In this document: positions 46,037 to 54,583 of the stretch, piece after piece
How positions within the stretch are numbered: position 1 is the stretch's first letter
Layout: every line of letters starts with the position of its first letter
Program-made: the position numbers and the translations under genes
Assembly: GCF_014284365.1 (NCBI RefSeq)
Contig: NZ_JACOGG010000005.1
Location: 1-64,000 of the forward strand
DNA length: 64,000 nt
DNA from: Cognatundibacterium rugosum
GTDB lineage: Bacteria; Pseudomonadota; Gammaproteobacteria; Burkholderiales; Burkholderiaceae_D
Direction of reading: 5' to 3'
The notes under the pieces: generated by a model
The model's input: only the letters and a program-made list of their open reading frames with translations
What the model was told of the DNA's origin: nothing
The model's database searches: none

Positions 46037-47263
46037 TTACACTATCTTCCATTCCGGAATCGCAAACACCAGGCGCCCCCCCCAATTGCATACCATGTGT
46101 AAGTCCGCACTGATTTCCTGCTCCAGATTCCAGGGCAGGATCAACACAAAATCCGGCCGGTCTTGGATCAGGTGATCCAGATGTACGATAGGAATCCGGC
46201 TGCCTGGCATGCATTTTCCTTGCTTATGCGGATTAATATCGACCACATAAGGTAATAAGTCAGGCCGCACGCCGGCGAAATTGAGCAGCGTATTCCCTTT
46301 AGCAGCAGCGCCATAAGCGGCAACTTTCACGCCTTGCTCACGACTCGCAATTAAAAATTTAAGTAAAGCATATTTGGTGTTCTCAGCACGTAATTGCGCC
46401 TTACGGTAAAAGGCCAGGCGATCAACACCCGCCTCACGTTCCTGTTGCAACAAAGCCTCCACCCGCTCACTGCGCTCACGCTGCCCGGTATCGGATCGCT
46501 GAGCCAACACACGCAAACTGCCACCATGGGTGGGTAGCTGTTCGACATCAAAGACAGTTAATCCCTGACTACTGAAAATACGTTCTACTGCCAGTAAGGA
46601 GAGGTAAGAAAAATGCTCGTGATAAGCCGTGTCAAACTGATTCAGGCTGACCATATTCAGTAAATGAGGAAACTCAAAACTGGCTACCCCATGGGGTTTG
46701 AGCAAGGCTGTAAATCCAGCCACAAAGTCGTTCATATCCGGCACATGTGCCAGCACATTGTTTGCCACCGTCAAGTCCGCTGACTGAGCTTCACCGCATA
46801 ACTGTTTTGCCAGCGCCAGCCCAAAAAATTCTTCACGTATCGTCAAGCCTTTGTCACGCGCTGCGGCAGCCGTGCTGGCGGTCGGCTCGATACCCAGGCA
46901 AGGAATTCCCGCCTGCTGTACATATTGCAGCAGATAGCCATCATTGGCCGCCACCTCAACCACATGGCTATCTGCATTCAGCCTCAGGCGCTGCTGCATA
47001 TCCTGCACAAAACGCTGTGCATGTGCGAGCCAGCTTGATGAGCAGGAACTGAAATACGCATAATCGGCATCGAACAGATTTTCACGGCCGGTGAAATCCA
47101 GGGTTTGTACCAGCCAGCACTGTTCACATACCATCAGCCTGAGCGGCAACCAGGTTTCAGCCTGCTGCAACTGCTGCGCAGATAAATAGGCATTCGAAGG
47201 AGGCGCAGTGCCAAGATCAAGAAAAGTATGCGTTAAGGCCTGGCCACAGTGTCGGCAATTCAT
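46037..47263 (-). CDS. Sugar C-methyltransferase (TylCIII/NovU-like three-domain)
   Basis: A 408-residue enzyme with an N-terminal zinc domain (CRHCG and CEQCW, residues 3-55), a SAM-binding domain with VVEVAANDGYLLQYV (about 100), and a C-terminal domain carrying VAAYGAAAKGNTLLNF and VDINPHKQGKCMPG. This three-part arrangement is known from C-methyltransferases that act at C3 of 4-keto-6-deoxy nucleotide sugars. It is translated with the next gene (4 base overlap). It implies that the sugar is branched. Confidence 0.87.
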   Translation of the reverse strand: MNCRHCGQALTHTFLDLGTAPPSNAYLSAQQLQQAETWLPLRLMVCEQCWLVQTLDFTGRENLFDADYAYFSSCSSSWLAHAQRFVQDMQQRLRLNADSHVVEVAANDGYLLQYVQQAGIPCLGIEPTASTAAAARDKGLTIREEFFGLALAKQLCGEAQSADLTVANNVLAHVPDMNDFVAGFTALLKPHGVASFEFPHLLNMVSLNQFDTAYHEHFSYLSLLAVERIFSSQGLTVFDVEQLPTHGGSLRVLAQRSDTGQRERSERVEALLQQEREAGVDRLAFYRKAQLRAENTKYALLKFLIASREQGVKVAAYGAAAKGNTLLNFAGVRPDLLPYVVDINPHKQGKCMPGSRIPIVHLDHLIQDRPDFVLILPWNLEQEISADLHMVCNWGGRLVFAIPEWKIV

Positions 47264-47823
47264 CGCCCTGCTCCCTGAAATTGGTGATCTAAAAACGGAA
47301 ATTGCTGATCGCGCTCTGATTGTCGGCTAATCGGCAATGGCCAATGGATTTGCAAACGAGGGTCTTGCACATGGACGCCGAATTCGCTGTCCGGTGCATA
47401 CGCGCGGCTATGGCAGTACAACATCTCCACCTCATCGCTGAGTGTCTGAAAGCCATGTGCAAAGCCCTCCGGTATCAAATATGAACAAGCTTTTTCAGCA
47501 ATCAGATGTACCGCATGCCAATGCAGGAAAGTGGGCGAACCGGCACGTAAATCCACCGCCACATCCCAGACTTCGCCGCGCAGACAGGTAATCAATTTCG
47601 CCTCAGCATGCGGTGCTAATTGCATATGTAATCCGCGCACGCTGCCTTTGTCTTTGGTATAGGTATGATTGATTTGCTGCACAGGATCACGCCAGCCAAA
47701 CATGGCCAGTTCTTCCGCGCAAAACAGGCGCTGGAAGTAACCGCGTTCATCCCCCAGTGGCAGACGCTGAATCAAATGTAAGTCTCTGAGCGGAGTTTCT
47801 ATTAATTCAAATCTCTGAGCCAT
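47260..47823 (-). CDS. RmlC-type 3,5-epimerase (or 5-epimerase) of a 4-keto-6-deoxysugar
   Basis: A 187-residue cupin-fold epimerase of the dTDP-4-dehydrorhamnose 3,5-epimerase family. The catalytic His is in VRGLHMQLAPHAEAKL and the expected WDVAVDLRAGSPTF strand follows. The usual conserved Tyr lies in LYCHSRAYAPDSEFG. No dTDP-glucose genes (rmlA, rmlB) are here; its neighbours make CDP-sugars, so a CDP-linked substrate is inferred. Confidence 0.88.
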   Translation of the reverse strand: MAQRFELIETPLRDLHLIQRLPLGDERGYFQRLFCAEELAMFGWRDPVQQINHTYTKDKGSVRGLHMQLAPHAEAKLITCLRGEVWDVAVDLRAGSPTFLHWHAVHLIAEKACSYLIPEGFAHGFQTLSDEVEMLYCHSRAYAPDSEFGVHVQDPRLQIHWPLPISRQSERDQQFPFLDHQFQGAGR

Positions 47824-47834
47824 GTTCTTTCCTT

Positions 47835-48905
47835 TCAGGCCTGCAGAAAATCCTGCAAATCACGGTCGCACAGCTGTGCCGCGGGCACACCTTGATAAAA
47901 CTGCTGATACCAGTCCATCGTACGCTGCACCGTTTGAGTCAGTTGCCAGCGGCCATAAATATTCAGTTCAGCTCTCGCTTTGCTAGCATCTAAAGCCAAC
48001 AAACCAGCTTCATGCGGACCTTCTGGCTGAGTCGCAAAACGTAGCTCACCGCGACCAAATGCGGCATGCGCCGTCTGTACCACTTCCCGGACGCTAGCTG
48101 CACTGTCGGGACCAAAATTCCAGGCATTGGCAAAACGCGCATCAGCCCACAGCGATTCTGCCAGGCACAGGTAAGCACACAGGGGCTCCAGCACATGCTG
48201 CCAGGGCCGTACTGCATCAGGGCGCCGTATTAATACCTCCTGCTCCAGATGCCAGGCCTTGACCGCATCGGGCAATAATCTGTCCTGCGACCAGTCGCCG
48301 CCGCCAATCACATTGCCCGCCCTTGCCGACGCAATCCGGATATCCATCTCTTGCAAGAACGCGTTGCGGTAGCTGGCAATCACCAGCTCGCAGGCCGCTT
48401 TACTGGCACTGTAAGGATCATGCCCACCTAATTCAGCGGTTTCAGGATATGCCTGACCTGTCTCCAGGTTTTTATAAACTTTATCGGTCGTCACCATCAC
48501 CCCCACACGCACGCCTGGCGTCAGCCGCATCGCATCGAGCACATGTGCCGTTCCCATCACATTGCTGGATAAGGTCTCAAGCGGCGTCTGATACGCAGGC
48601 CTGACCAGCGCCTGGGCGGCCAGATGCAGTACAATTTCCGGCTGCGCTTGCTGGAAGCTGCGTTTGACTGTTTCAACATCGCGAATATCTGCCAATTGAT
48701 GCCTGAGATCCGGCAGCGACAACCCTTCAAATAAGTTAGGTAAAGTTGCCGGAGCCAGCGCCAACCCATGGACCTGTGCCCCCATTGCAGATAACCAGTG
48801 CGCCAGCCAGGCTCCTTTAAAACCGGTATGCCCAGTCAGTAAAACGCGCTTACCCCGCCAAAACGCCGGGTCTGGCAGACGCGGTCTGGCTACCAGATTT
48901 TCCAT
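47835..48905 (-). CDS. rfbG: CDP-glucose 4,6-dehydratase
   Basis: Converts CDP-glucose to CDP-4-keto-6-deoxyglucose with bound NAD. The N-terminal [17 protein letters not shown] is the hallmark of this group, the substrate/catalytic Thr region is [12 protein letters not shown], and Tyr-x3-Lys is present in [14 protein letters not shown]. Length 356 is normal. The ATG at 48905 has GGAAGGG before it, inside the end of rfbF; a second ATG seven codons upstream would remove that site. Confidence 0.93.
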   Translation of the reverse strand: MENLVARPRLPDPAFWRGKRVLLTGHTGFKGAWLAHWLSAMGAQVHGLALAPATLPNLFEGLSLPDLRHQLADIRDVETVKRSFQQAQPEIVLHLAAQALVRPAYQTPLETLSSNVMGTAHVLDAMRLTPGVRVGVMVTTDKVYKNLETGQAYPETAELGGHDPYSASKAACELVIASYRNAFLQEMDIRIASARAGNVIGGGDWSQDRLLPDAVKAWHLEQEVLIRRPDAVRPWQHVLEPLCAYLCLAESLWADARFANAWNFGPDSAASVREVVQTAHAAFGRGELRFATQPEGPHEAGLLALDASKARAELNIYGRWQLTQTVQRTMDWYQQFYQGVPAAQLCDRDLQDFLQA

Positions 48906-49660
48906 GGTGCCCTTCCGGAATTCCATAACTCTTCCAGCATATTTTTTTCGCGTAAGGTATCCATAGGCTGCCAGAAACCACTGTGCTCGAAGGCCATCAG
49001 TTGCTGCTGACTGGCTAACTGATTCAGCGGCTCACTCTCCCAACTGCAACTGTCATCCGGAATCAGCCGCAACACGTCGGGCGACAACACAAAATAGCCG
49101 CCATTGATCCAGCCGCCATCACCGCGTGGTTTTTCTGTAAAACCGGCGACTTGATTGCCCTGACGTTCCAGCGCGCCATAACGGCCCGGCGGCAATACGG
49201 CAGTGACGGTGGCAGCCTTACCGTGTTCACGGTGAAAGCGTATAGACTCTGCAATATTCACATCCGAGACACCATCACCATACGTGAAGCAAAATGCTTC
49301 CTCATCCTGTATATAACGGGCAACCCGCTTTAAACGCCCACCTGTCATAGTTTCTTCACCGGTATCCACCAAGGTCACTTTCCAGGGTTCGGCATGCCGC
49401 TCATGCACTTCCATGCGATTGTTTTGCATGTCAAAGGTCACATCCGACATATGCAAAAAATAATTAGCGAAATACTCTTTGATCATGTAACCCTTATAGC
49501 CACAGCAGATCACGAAATCGTTCACACCATGCGCTGAATAGCTTTTCATGATGTGCCACAAAATAGGATGGCCACCGATTTCTATCATGGGCTTGGGACG
49601 CAGATGGGTTTCTTCAGAAATCCGGGTACCCAGGCCACCCGCCAAAATCACCGCTTTCAT
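48890..49660 (-). CDS. rfbF: Glucose-1-phosphate cytidylyltransferase
   Basis: Makes CDP-glucose from CTP and glucose 1-phosphate, the first committed step of CDP-sugars. The N-terminal nucleotide-binding motif is [21 protein letters not shown], then [13 protein letters not shown], and [12 protein letters not shown] with the metal-binding Asp. At 256 residues it is complete. It overlaps the glycosyltransferase gene by 4 bases upstream and rfbG downstream, so the set is coupled. Confidence 0.94.
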   Translation of the reverse strand: MKAVILAGGLGTRISEETHLRPKPMIEIGGHPILWHIMKSYSAHGVNDFVICCGYKGYMIKEYFANYFLHMSDVTFDMQNNRMEVHERHAEPWKVTLVDTGEETMTGGRLKRVARYIQDEEAFCFTYGDGVSDVNIAESIRFHREHGKAATVTAVLPPGRYGALERQGNQVAGFTEKPRGDGGWINGGYFVLSPDVLRLIPDDSCSWESEPLNQLASQQQLMAFEHSGFWQPMDTLREKNMLEELWNSGRAPWKIW

Positions 49661-51855
49661 ACCTGATTATCCTCACAATAACGCAACCACATCTGACGTA
49701 AAGCATGATCAAAACTCTGCCCGAATGCCGGCTCATTCATCAGCAAGGATTCACGCATCGTCTGGCGCATCGTCTGACGATAGTGCACCAGCCGCTCGAT
49801 GTCATGCGCCAATATCAATGCCTTTTGTGCATATTCCATCTCGGTTTCTGCGATCCACTCGGGGAACCCGGCTGCATGCAGAATACTGGCCCCCAGCCGT
49901 CCGACACTGGGCCTGTCCACTAAGGTGATATAGGGTATGCCCATATACAGGCTTTCAATCAGGGTGGTTCCTGAGTTATGTGGGAAGCAGTCCAGACTGA
50001 TATCGATTTTCTGTAAAGGTACCCAGGAAGGTGATGCATAGCCGATATCCAGACGGGAACGCTCGATACCATAAGCCTCAAAGCGTTTTGCCATTTCGTC
50101 TTGAATACCAGGATCATGGAAATCACCACTATTAAGGACCAGACGCGAATTCGGCATCGCATCCAGGATAGCCGCCCACACCTTAATCACTTTATGATTG
50201 ATACGATTGGCGCGTGACAGGCTGCCGAAGGTCACAATACCGTCTTTCAGGCATGGCGGCTCACTCATTTCCGGCACACCGAGATCGGGGCGGTATACGA
50301 TAGTAGGCCCATTCAGACGCCAGATCTTCTCGGAAAACAAATGATCGCAATGGTCGGTCACCGAATACTGGTCGGTGACGTAGTAATCGATCGCCTTTAA
50401 TCCTGTGGTGTAGCCGAAATCTAGCCAGTGCAAGGAAACCGGTGCAGGTTTGCGCGCAAATACACCCAGCCTGTTGTCAGTCGAATGTCCACCTATATCA
50501 ATCAGAATATCAATGCCATCATTCCGGATCTGGGTAGCCAGTTCAGCATCCGACATATGATTCGTCACTCTCCAGTAATCTGTGCACGCCTTATACTTTT
50601 CCGTTACTACGTCTTCCATCGGTGGATCCGAATAAGCAAAGACTTCGATATTGCCACGATCCAGATGCTCCATCATCGGCAACAGGAAATAACGGCAGAC
50701 CTGGTTGTAAAAAGCTTGCGAGACAATGCCGACTTTCAGCTTCTTGCCCGGATCACGCTGATTTGAAAAAGGCTTCCACTCGTTGCGGAACGGGGCACCA
50801 AAGCGCTGCTCGAATTCCTCATAGCCGCCATAAATCACCTCTGCCGGCAAATCCGGATGGTAATTCAACACGAATAGCAAGGAGCTGTAGATCTTACGAC
50901 TGAATTTAGATTGCGGATCCGCTTCCAAGGCCAGCGCCTGCATATAGGCGTCCAACGCTTTGTCGGGTTTACTGGCTCGTTGTAAGGAATTGCCATAGGC
51001 GGCCCAGATTTTTGAATTGCGTGGCTGATTCAGAATTTCGACTTCCGCAAAATCAATCGCCTCTTTTGCTTTTCCTTTCAGCGTGAGTACATCAATCAAT
51101 GCAGGTACTGCAATTGGATTATCTGGCATGATAGCGATCGCTTTACGATAGCTCTCTTCCGCCTTATCGTATTCTTTTTGCTCTGTATAGACTTCAGCCA
51201 GATTGCTGTAAAAGAAAGGCACCTGAGGATTCAGGCTGATTGCCTTCAGATAAGAAGCAATCGCCTCGTCCTGCTGACCATTGCCATTGAGGGCGTTACC
51301 TAAATTATTGTGTGCATTGGCCAGCCCCGGATCTAACTGTATCGCTCTTTGCAAAGCCTGTATCGCCTCAGGAAAACGTTGCAAGCCATTGAGCGCAGCA
51401 CCCACATTTCCCTGTATATGCGCATTTTGCGGCATCAGCGCGACGGCACGCTTGCCAACCTCAAGTGCACGATCAAAGTCCTGCTGCTCTATACGACTGA
51501 TTGCCAGATAATCCCAGCCATATGGGTCACGTGGCAAAACTGTCGTCAGCCAGACACTGACTTGCTCAAGCAAAGCAAAGTTCTTTGCTTCGATCAGTGC
51601 ATTCATTAAGTCGTAACAGGCATCAGCGTCGACTTTCGCCGCCGCGCTGCCTGCAAAAGCCTGCTTCAACGCATGCCAGGCAGACGCAAAGTCGTTTTGT
51701 CGTATAGCTATTTTAGCTAACACATAATGGGCATCCGCATTCAGCGGATAGCGTGCGGTAATTTGCTGGCATAGCTCAGCGGCATGGGTGATATCACCAT
51801 TTTTGAAACTTGCTTTGGCTTCAGACAGAAATTTCTGCGGATTAATTGTTTTCAC
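49657..51855 (-). CDS. GT41/SPINDLY-type O-linked glycosyltransferase with TPR repeats
   Basis: A soluble 732-residue enzyme. The first 330 residues consist of about eight TPR repeats (for example [21 protein letters not shown]). The C-terminal GT41 catalytic region includes [36 protein letters not shown] (family-typical), [16 protein letters not shown] [12 protein letters not shown] and [20 protein letters not shown]. Bacterial members near flagellin genes are protein O-glycosyltransferases of flagellin. Start is a GTG at 51855 with AGAGG 9 bases before it; a longer frame starting at 51909 is unlikely. It is divergent from fliC and heads the sugar operon. Confidence 0.88.
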   Translation of the reverse strand: MKTINPQKFLSEAKASFKNGDITHAAELCQQITARYPLNADAHYVLAKIAIRQNDFASAWHALKQAFAGSAAAKVDADACYDLMNALIEAKNFALLEQVSVWLTTVLPRDPYGWDYLAISRIEQQDFDRALEVGKRAVALMPQNAHIQGNVGAALNGLQRFPEAIQALQRAIQLDPGLANAHNNLGNALNGNGQQDEAIASYLKAISLNPQVPFFYSNLAEVYTEQKEYDKAEESYRKAIAIMPDNPIAVPALIDVLTLKGKAKEAIDFAEVEILNQPRNSKIWAAYGNSLQRASKPDKALDAYMQALALEADPQSKFSRKIYSSLLFVLNYHPDLPAEVIYGGYEEFEQRFGAPFRNEWKPFSNQRDPGKKLKVGIVSQAFYNQVCRYFLLPMMEHLDRGNIEVFAYSDPPMEDVVTEKYKACTDYWRVTNHMSDAELATQIRNDGIDILIDIGGHSTDNRLGVFARKPAPVSLHWLDFGYTTGLKAIDYYVTDQYSVTDHCDHLFSEKIWRLNGPTIVYRPDLGVPEMSEPPCLKDGIVTFGSLSRANRINHKVIKVWAAILDAMPNSRLVLNSGDFHDPGIQDEMAKRFEAYGIERSRLDIGYASPSWVPLQKIDISLDCFPHNSGTTLIESLYMGIPYITLVDRPSVGRLGASILHAAGFPEWIAETEMEYAQKALILAHDIERLVHYRQTMRQTMRESLLMNEPAFGQSFDHALRQMWLRYCEDNQV

Positions 51856-52034
51856 TATAACGACCTCTTTCAAGTCCTGACATGGAAAATGTAGCAAAAA
51901 CTCCTGCAACAGCTATGATGCAACTCAGAAATCGCAGCTCAGATGTGCAAGAAGCCAGTTTGACGCCCTCATTTTATCGAGAAAATTTCTTTTTAATCAG
52001 CAAAACAGAGGCAAGATTACGGTGCAAATTACCC

Positions 52035-52061
52035 TAAAGTATTTAAAAAATCTGTCGTAGA
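52035..52061 (+). promoter_or_regulatory. Sigma-28-like promoter A of fliC
   Basis: TAAAGTAT-N11-GTCGTAGA. The -35 is near the FliA consensus, the -10 is weak, and the spacing is exact. The predicted start near 52068 would give a leader of about 165 bases. Confidence 0.45.
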
Positions 52062-52118
52062 ACGGAAAATACAGGGAAACTTAAGCAAAAAAAATAATAT
52101 TTATTTGCGGTAACTTCC

Positions 52119-52145
52119 TAAAAGTTTTCAAACCCTGACCGTTAC
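52119..52145 (+). promoter_or_regulatory. Sigma-28-like promoter B of fliC
   Basis: TAAA, 15 bases, then ACCGTTAC. The -10 resembles the GCCGTTAA of the flhD promoters of this genome, and the predicted leader is only about 85 bases, closer to a usual fliC leader. Which of A and B is used cannot be decided from sequence. Confidence 0.45.
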
Positions 52146-52235
52146 CCTTTACAACGGCGGTGCAACAGTCAACAAGACAGACCAAAGTTTGAGGCTCAAA
52201 CGCCGAATTGAATAACTTAGGTAAGGAGAATCAAC

Positions 52236-54032
52236 ATGGCTTCATATATCAATACCAATATTGCGTCGATCAATGCTCAACGCAATCTGAACACTTCTCA
52301 AGCGTCTTTGTCCACTGCGATGCAGCGCCTGTCGTCCGGTATGCGTATCAACAGCGCAAAAGACGATGCGGCAGGTCTGGCGATTGCCCAACGTATGACT
52401 TCCCAACTGAGCGGTCAAAACCAGGCAGCTCGTAATGCGAACGACGGTATCTCTCTCGCGCAAACCGCTGAGGGCGATTTATCGCAAATCGGCTCCAACT
52501 TGCAACGTATCCGTGACTTGGCAGTTCAGGCATCCAACGGTACTAACAGTGCATCTGACCGCGCAGCGCTGAATAATGAAGCCAGCCAGCTGATCTCTGA
52601 GATCAATCGTGTGGCCAGCACATCTAACTTCAATGGCGTGAACCTGCTGGACGGCTCCTTCTCCAACCAGACTTTCCAGGTTGGTGCAAACGGCACCGCT
52701 AACGATCAGATCTCGATCAGTGCGATCGCCAGTGCAAAATCAAGTTCCCTGGGCGTAGGCTCCAGCTCCAGCTACTCTGCAACTCTGGCTGGCGCATCGA
52801 ATACCAATGATGCGATCGGTGCAGGCTCCCTGATCATTAACGGCGTAAGCATAGGTGCATCCAACGCGGACGGCGTTTCTTACAAAGATTCCAACGGTAG
52901 CGCGATTGCCAAAGCAGCAGCGATCAATGCTGCGTCCGGCAATACCGGCGTATCTGCAGTCGCGAATGCAAACAGCGTTGCCGGTACTGCAGTCAGCAGC
53001 GGTGGTCTGACTGCGATCACGTCCGGCTCGATCAAAATCAACGGTGTTGATATTGGCGCAGTGGCTTCTGCAAGTACCGCTGTAGAGCGCGGCTCCCAAA
53101 TGACAGCGGCGATCAATGCCAAATCTGCACAATCCGGCGTATCTGCCAGCTATGACACTACAACAGGCGCAGTGAATCTGTCCGCTTCCGATGGCCGCAA
53201 TATCACCATAGAAAGAACCGCAAGCGCAGCCACAGTTGATGCGCTGACCGGCTTGACAGCAAGTACCGCCAGTGGTGCCACCACTTCAACCGTATCTGCG
53301 CAGGTCAGCCTGACATCCAGCAACTCCAAAGGTATTCAGGTAAGTAATGGGTCGGAAACCAGCGTTACAGCGGGTGGTGCAGCGACTACATCCGGTTTGT
53401 CAGCAGGCGGTATCACCATCAACGGCTTTGATATTGGTGCAGTTGCCAGTGGCGCGACAGCGGCGATCGCAGGCCAGAACATCGCCGACGCGATCAATGC
53501 GTCTGCGACAAAAACAGGTGTCACTGCTACTGCAAGCTCCAACGGCACATTGAAATTACAATCCCTGACTGGAGGCAATATTGTAGTTGCAGGTACAGCA
53601 GGTGGTCTGACAGCCTCTGGCTTGAGTGCCGGTACTACCACTGCTGCTGCGGGTGTAGGCGCAACTTCGGTTGGTCTGAGCACAACGGCAGTTTCTGCGT
53701 CAGTAACAGTTGGTGGTGGTTTATCCTCTCTGGATCTGACCACGGCAGCAAGTGCAACATCAGCGCTGGCAACCATTGACTCTGCACTGGCGTCTGTGAA
53801 CTCCTCCCGCGCTTCTTTGGGTGCGTTCCAGAACCGTTTCACTTCTGCAGTGACCAGTCTGCAAACTTCGCAAGAGAATTTATCTTCTGCACGTAGCCGT
53901 ATTCAAGATGCTGACTTCGCATCGGAAACAGCGAATATGACCCGTGCACAGGTATTACAACAGGCTGGTACGGCGATTCTGGCGCAAGCTAACTCGGCAC
54001 CTAACGGCGTGTTGGCTCTGCTGCGCGGCTAA
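52236..54032 (+). CDS. fliC: Flagellin
   Basis: Filament subunit, 598 residues. The N-terminal D0/D1 (1-180) begins with ASYINTNIASINAQRNL and contains SSGMRINSAKDDAAGLAI; the C-terminal D0/D1 ends with VLQQAGTAILAQANSAPNG. The central region (about 180-500) is a Ser/Thr/Gly/Ala-rich variable part. It contains three similar segments of the Flagellin_IN type (near 193-240, 262-302 and 388-428), each with an ING..IGA core. The many Ser and Thr would suit O-glycosylation by the neighbouring GT41 enzyme. AAGGAG lies 7 bases before the ATG. Confidence 0.97.
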   Translation: MASYINTNIASINAQRNLNTSQASLSTAMQRLSSGMRINSAKDDAAGLAIAQRMTSQLSGQNQAARNANDGISLAQTAEGDLSQIGSNLQRIRDLAVQASNGTNSASDRAALNNEASQLISEINRVASTSNFNGVNLLDGSFSNQTFQVGANGTANDQISISAIASAKSSSLGVGSSSSYSATLAGASNTNDAIGAGSLIINGVSIGASNADGVSYKDSNGSAIAKAAAINAASGNTGVSAVANANSVAGTAVSSGGLTAITSGSIKINGVDIGAVASASTAVERGSQMTAAINAKSAQSGVSASYDTTTGAVNLSASDGRNITIERTASAATVDALTGLTASTASGATTSTVSAQVSLTSSNSKGIQVSNGSETSVTAGGAATTSGLSAGGITINGFDIGAVASGATAAIAGQNIADAINASATKTGVTATASSNGTLKLQSLTGGNIVVAGTAGGLTASGLSAGTTTAAAGVGATSVGLSTTAVSASVTVGGGLSSLDLTTAASATSALATIDSALASVNSSRASLGAFQNRFTSAVTSLQTSQENLSSARSRIQDADFASETANMTRAQVLQQAGTAILAQANSAPNGVLALLRG

Positions 54033-54070
54033 TCCCCAACAGCAGCTACAATTAGTATGATGTAAATTTT

Positions 54071-54093
54071 CCCCCGGTCATCATGATCGGGGG
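54071..54093 (+). other. Stem-loop between fliC and flaG
   Basis: CCCCCG at 54071-54076 pairs with CGGGGG at 54088-54093, with further pairing inside. No T run follows, so it may slow transcription or protect the abundant fliC mRNA from 3' decay rather than end it. It is just upstream of the flaG ribosome site. Confidence 0.5.
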
Positions 54094-54115
54094 ATACTAC
54101 TTTAAGGAAATGATC

Positions 54116-54487
54116 ATGGACATCCGATCGATTGGCAGTTCGGTGCAATCAGGACAACTGATCAGTGAAAAAGTGAACATCAGTTCTGATGCGCAACGTG
54201 TCGGAAATACCAGTGGACTCCCAGGTACTGCAAACACCAAAACCGAGTCCGGCACTGCACCAGACCTTAGCCAGGTCACTAAAGCTGTCGCTGACATCAA
54301 TAAAAGCATGCAATCTTTTTCTCAGGATTTGCAGTTCAGTGTCGATAAAGACAGTGACAAGGTGGTTGTTAAAATTATCGACCAGCAAACCAAGCAAGTG
54401 TTACGTCAGATTCCAAGTGAAGAAGCACTTGAAATTTCAAAATCTCTGGATAAGTTACAAGGACTGCTGATTAAACAGCAGGCGTAA
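54116..54487 (+). CDS. flaG: Flagellar protein FlaG
   Basis: A 123-residue FlaG-family protein involved in filament length or stability. The conserved C-terminal part (about 55-120) includes LQFSVDKDSDKVVVKIIDQ and VLRQIPSEEALEISKSL. The N-terminal part is low in conservation. The ATG at 54116 is 7 bases after AAGGA; upstream in-frame ATGs at 54083 and 54110 lack proper spacing. It lies between fliC and fliD, the usual place. Confidence 0.92.
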   Translation: MDIRSIGSSVQSGQLISEKVNISSDAQRVGNTSGLPGTANTKTESGTAPDLSQVTKAVADINKSMQSFSQDLQFSVDKDSDKVVVKIIDQQTKQVLRQIPSEEALEISKSLDKLQGLLIKQQA

Positions 54488-54583
54488 TGGCTTTTTCAGA
54501 AATTGACCCATAAATACCCCTCTGTCATCCGGATTGGGTCGGTCGTTGATTTGATAAAGTGATGGCTAATTAAGGAGAATCAC

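Larger units (their letters stand above)
51856..52235. promoter_or_regulatory. Shared divergent region of the glycosylation operon and fliC
   Basis: About 380 AT-rich bases without a gene. Two sigma-28-like promoters face fliC (see separate entries). For the minus-strand operon the only candidate is a weak sigma-70-like pair: TTGCTG near 51999 and a GATAAA-type -10 near 51975, with overly long spacing. Having both transcripts start here would allow joint control of flagellin and its modification. Confidence 0.5.

Noticed and set aside
52740-53842. Two open frames opposite the flagellin variable region
   Set aside because: They result from Ala/Thr/Ser-rich codons in fliC read backwards; low-complexity products.
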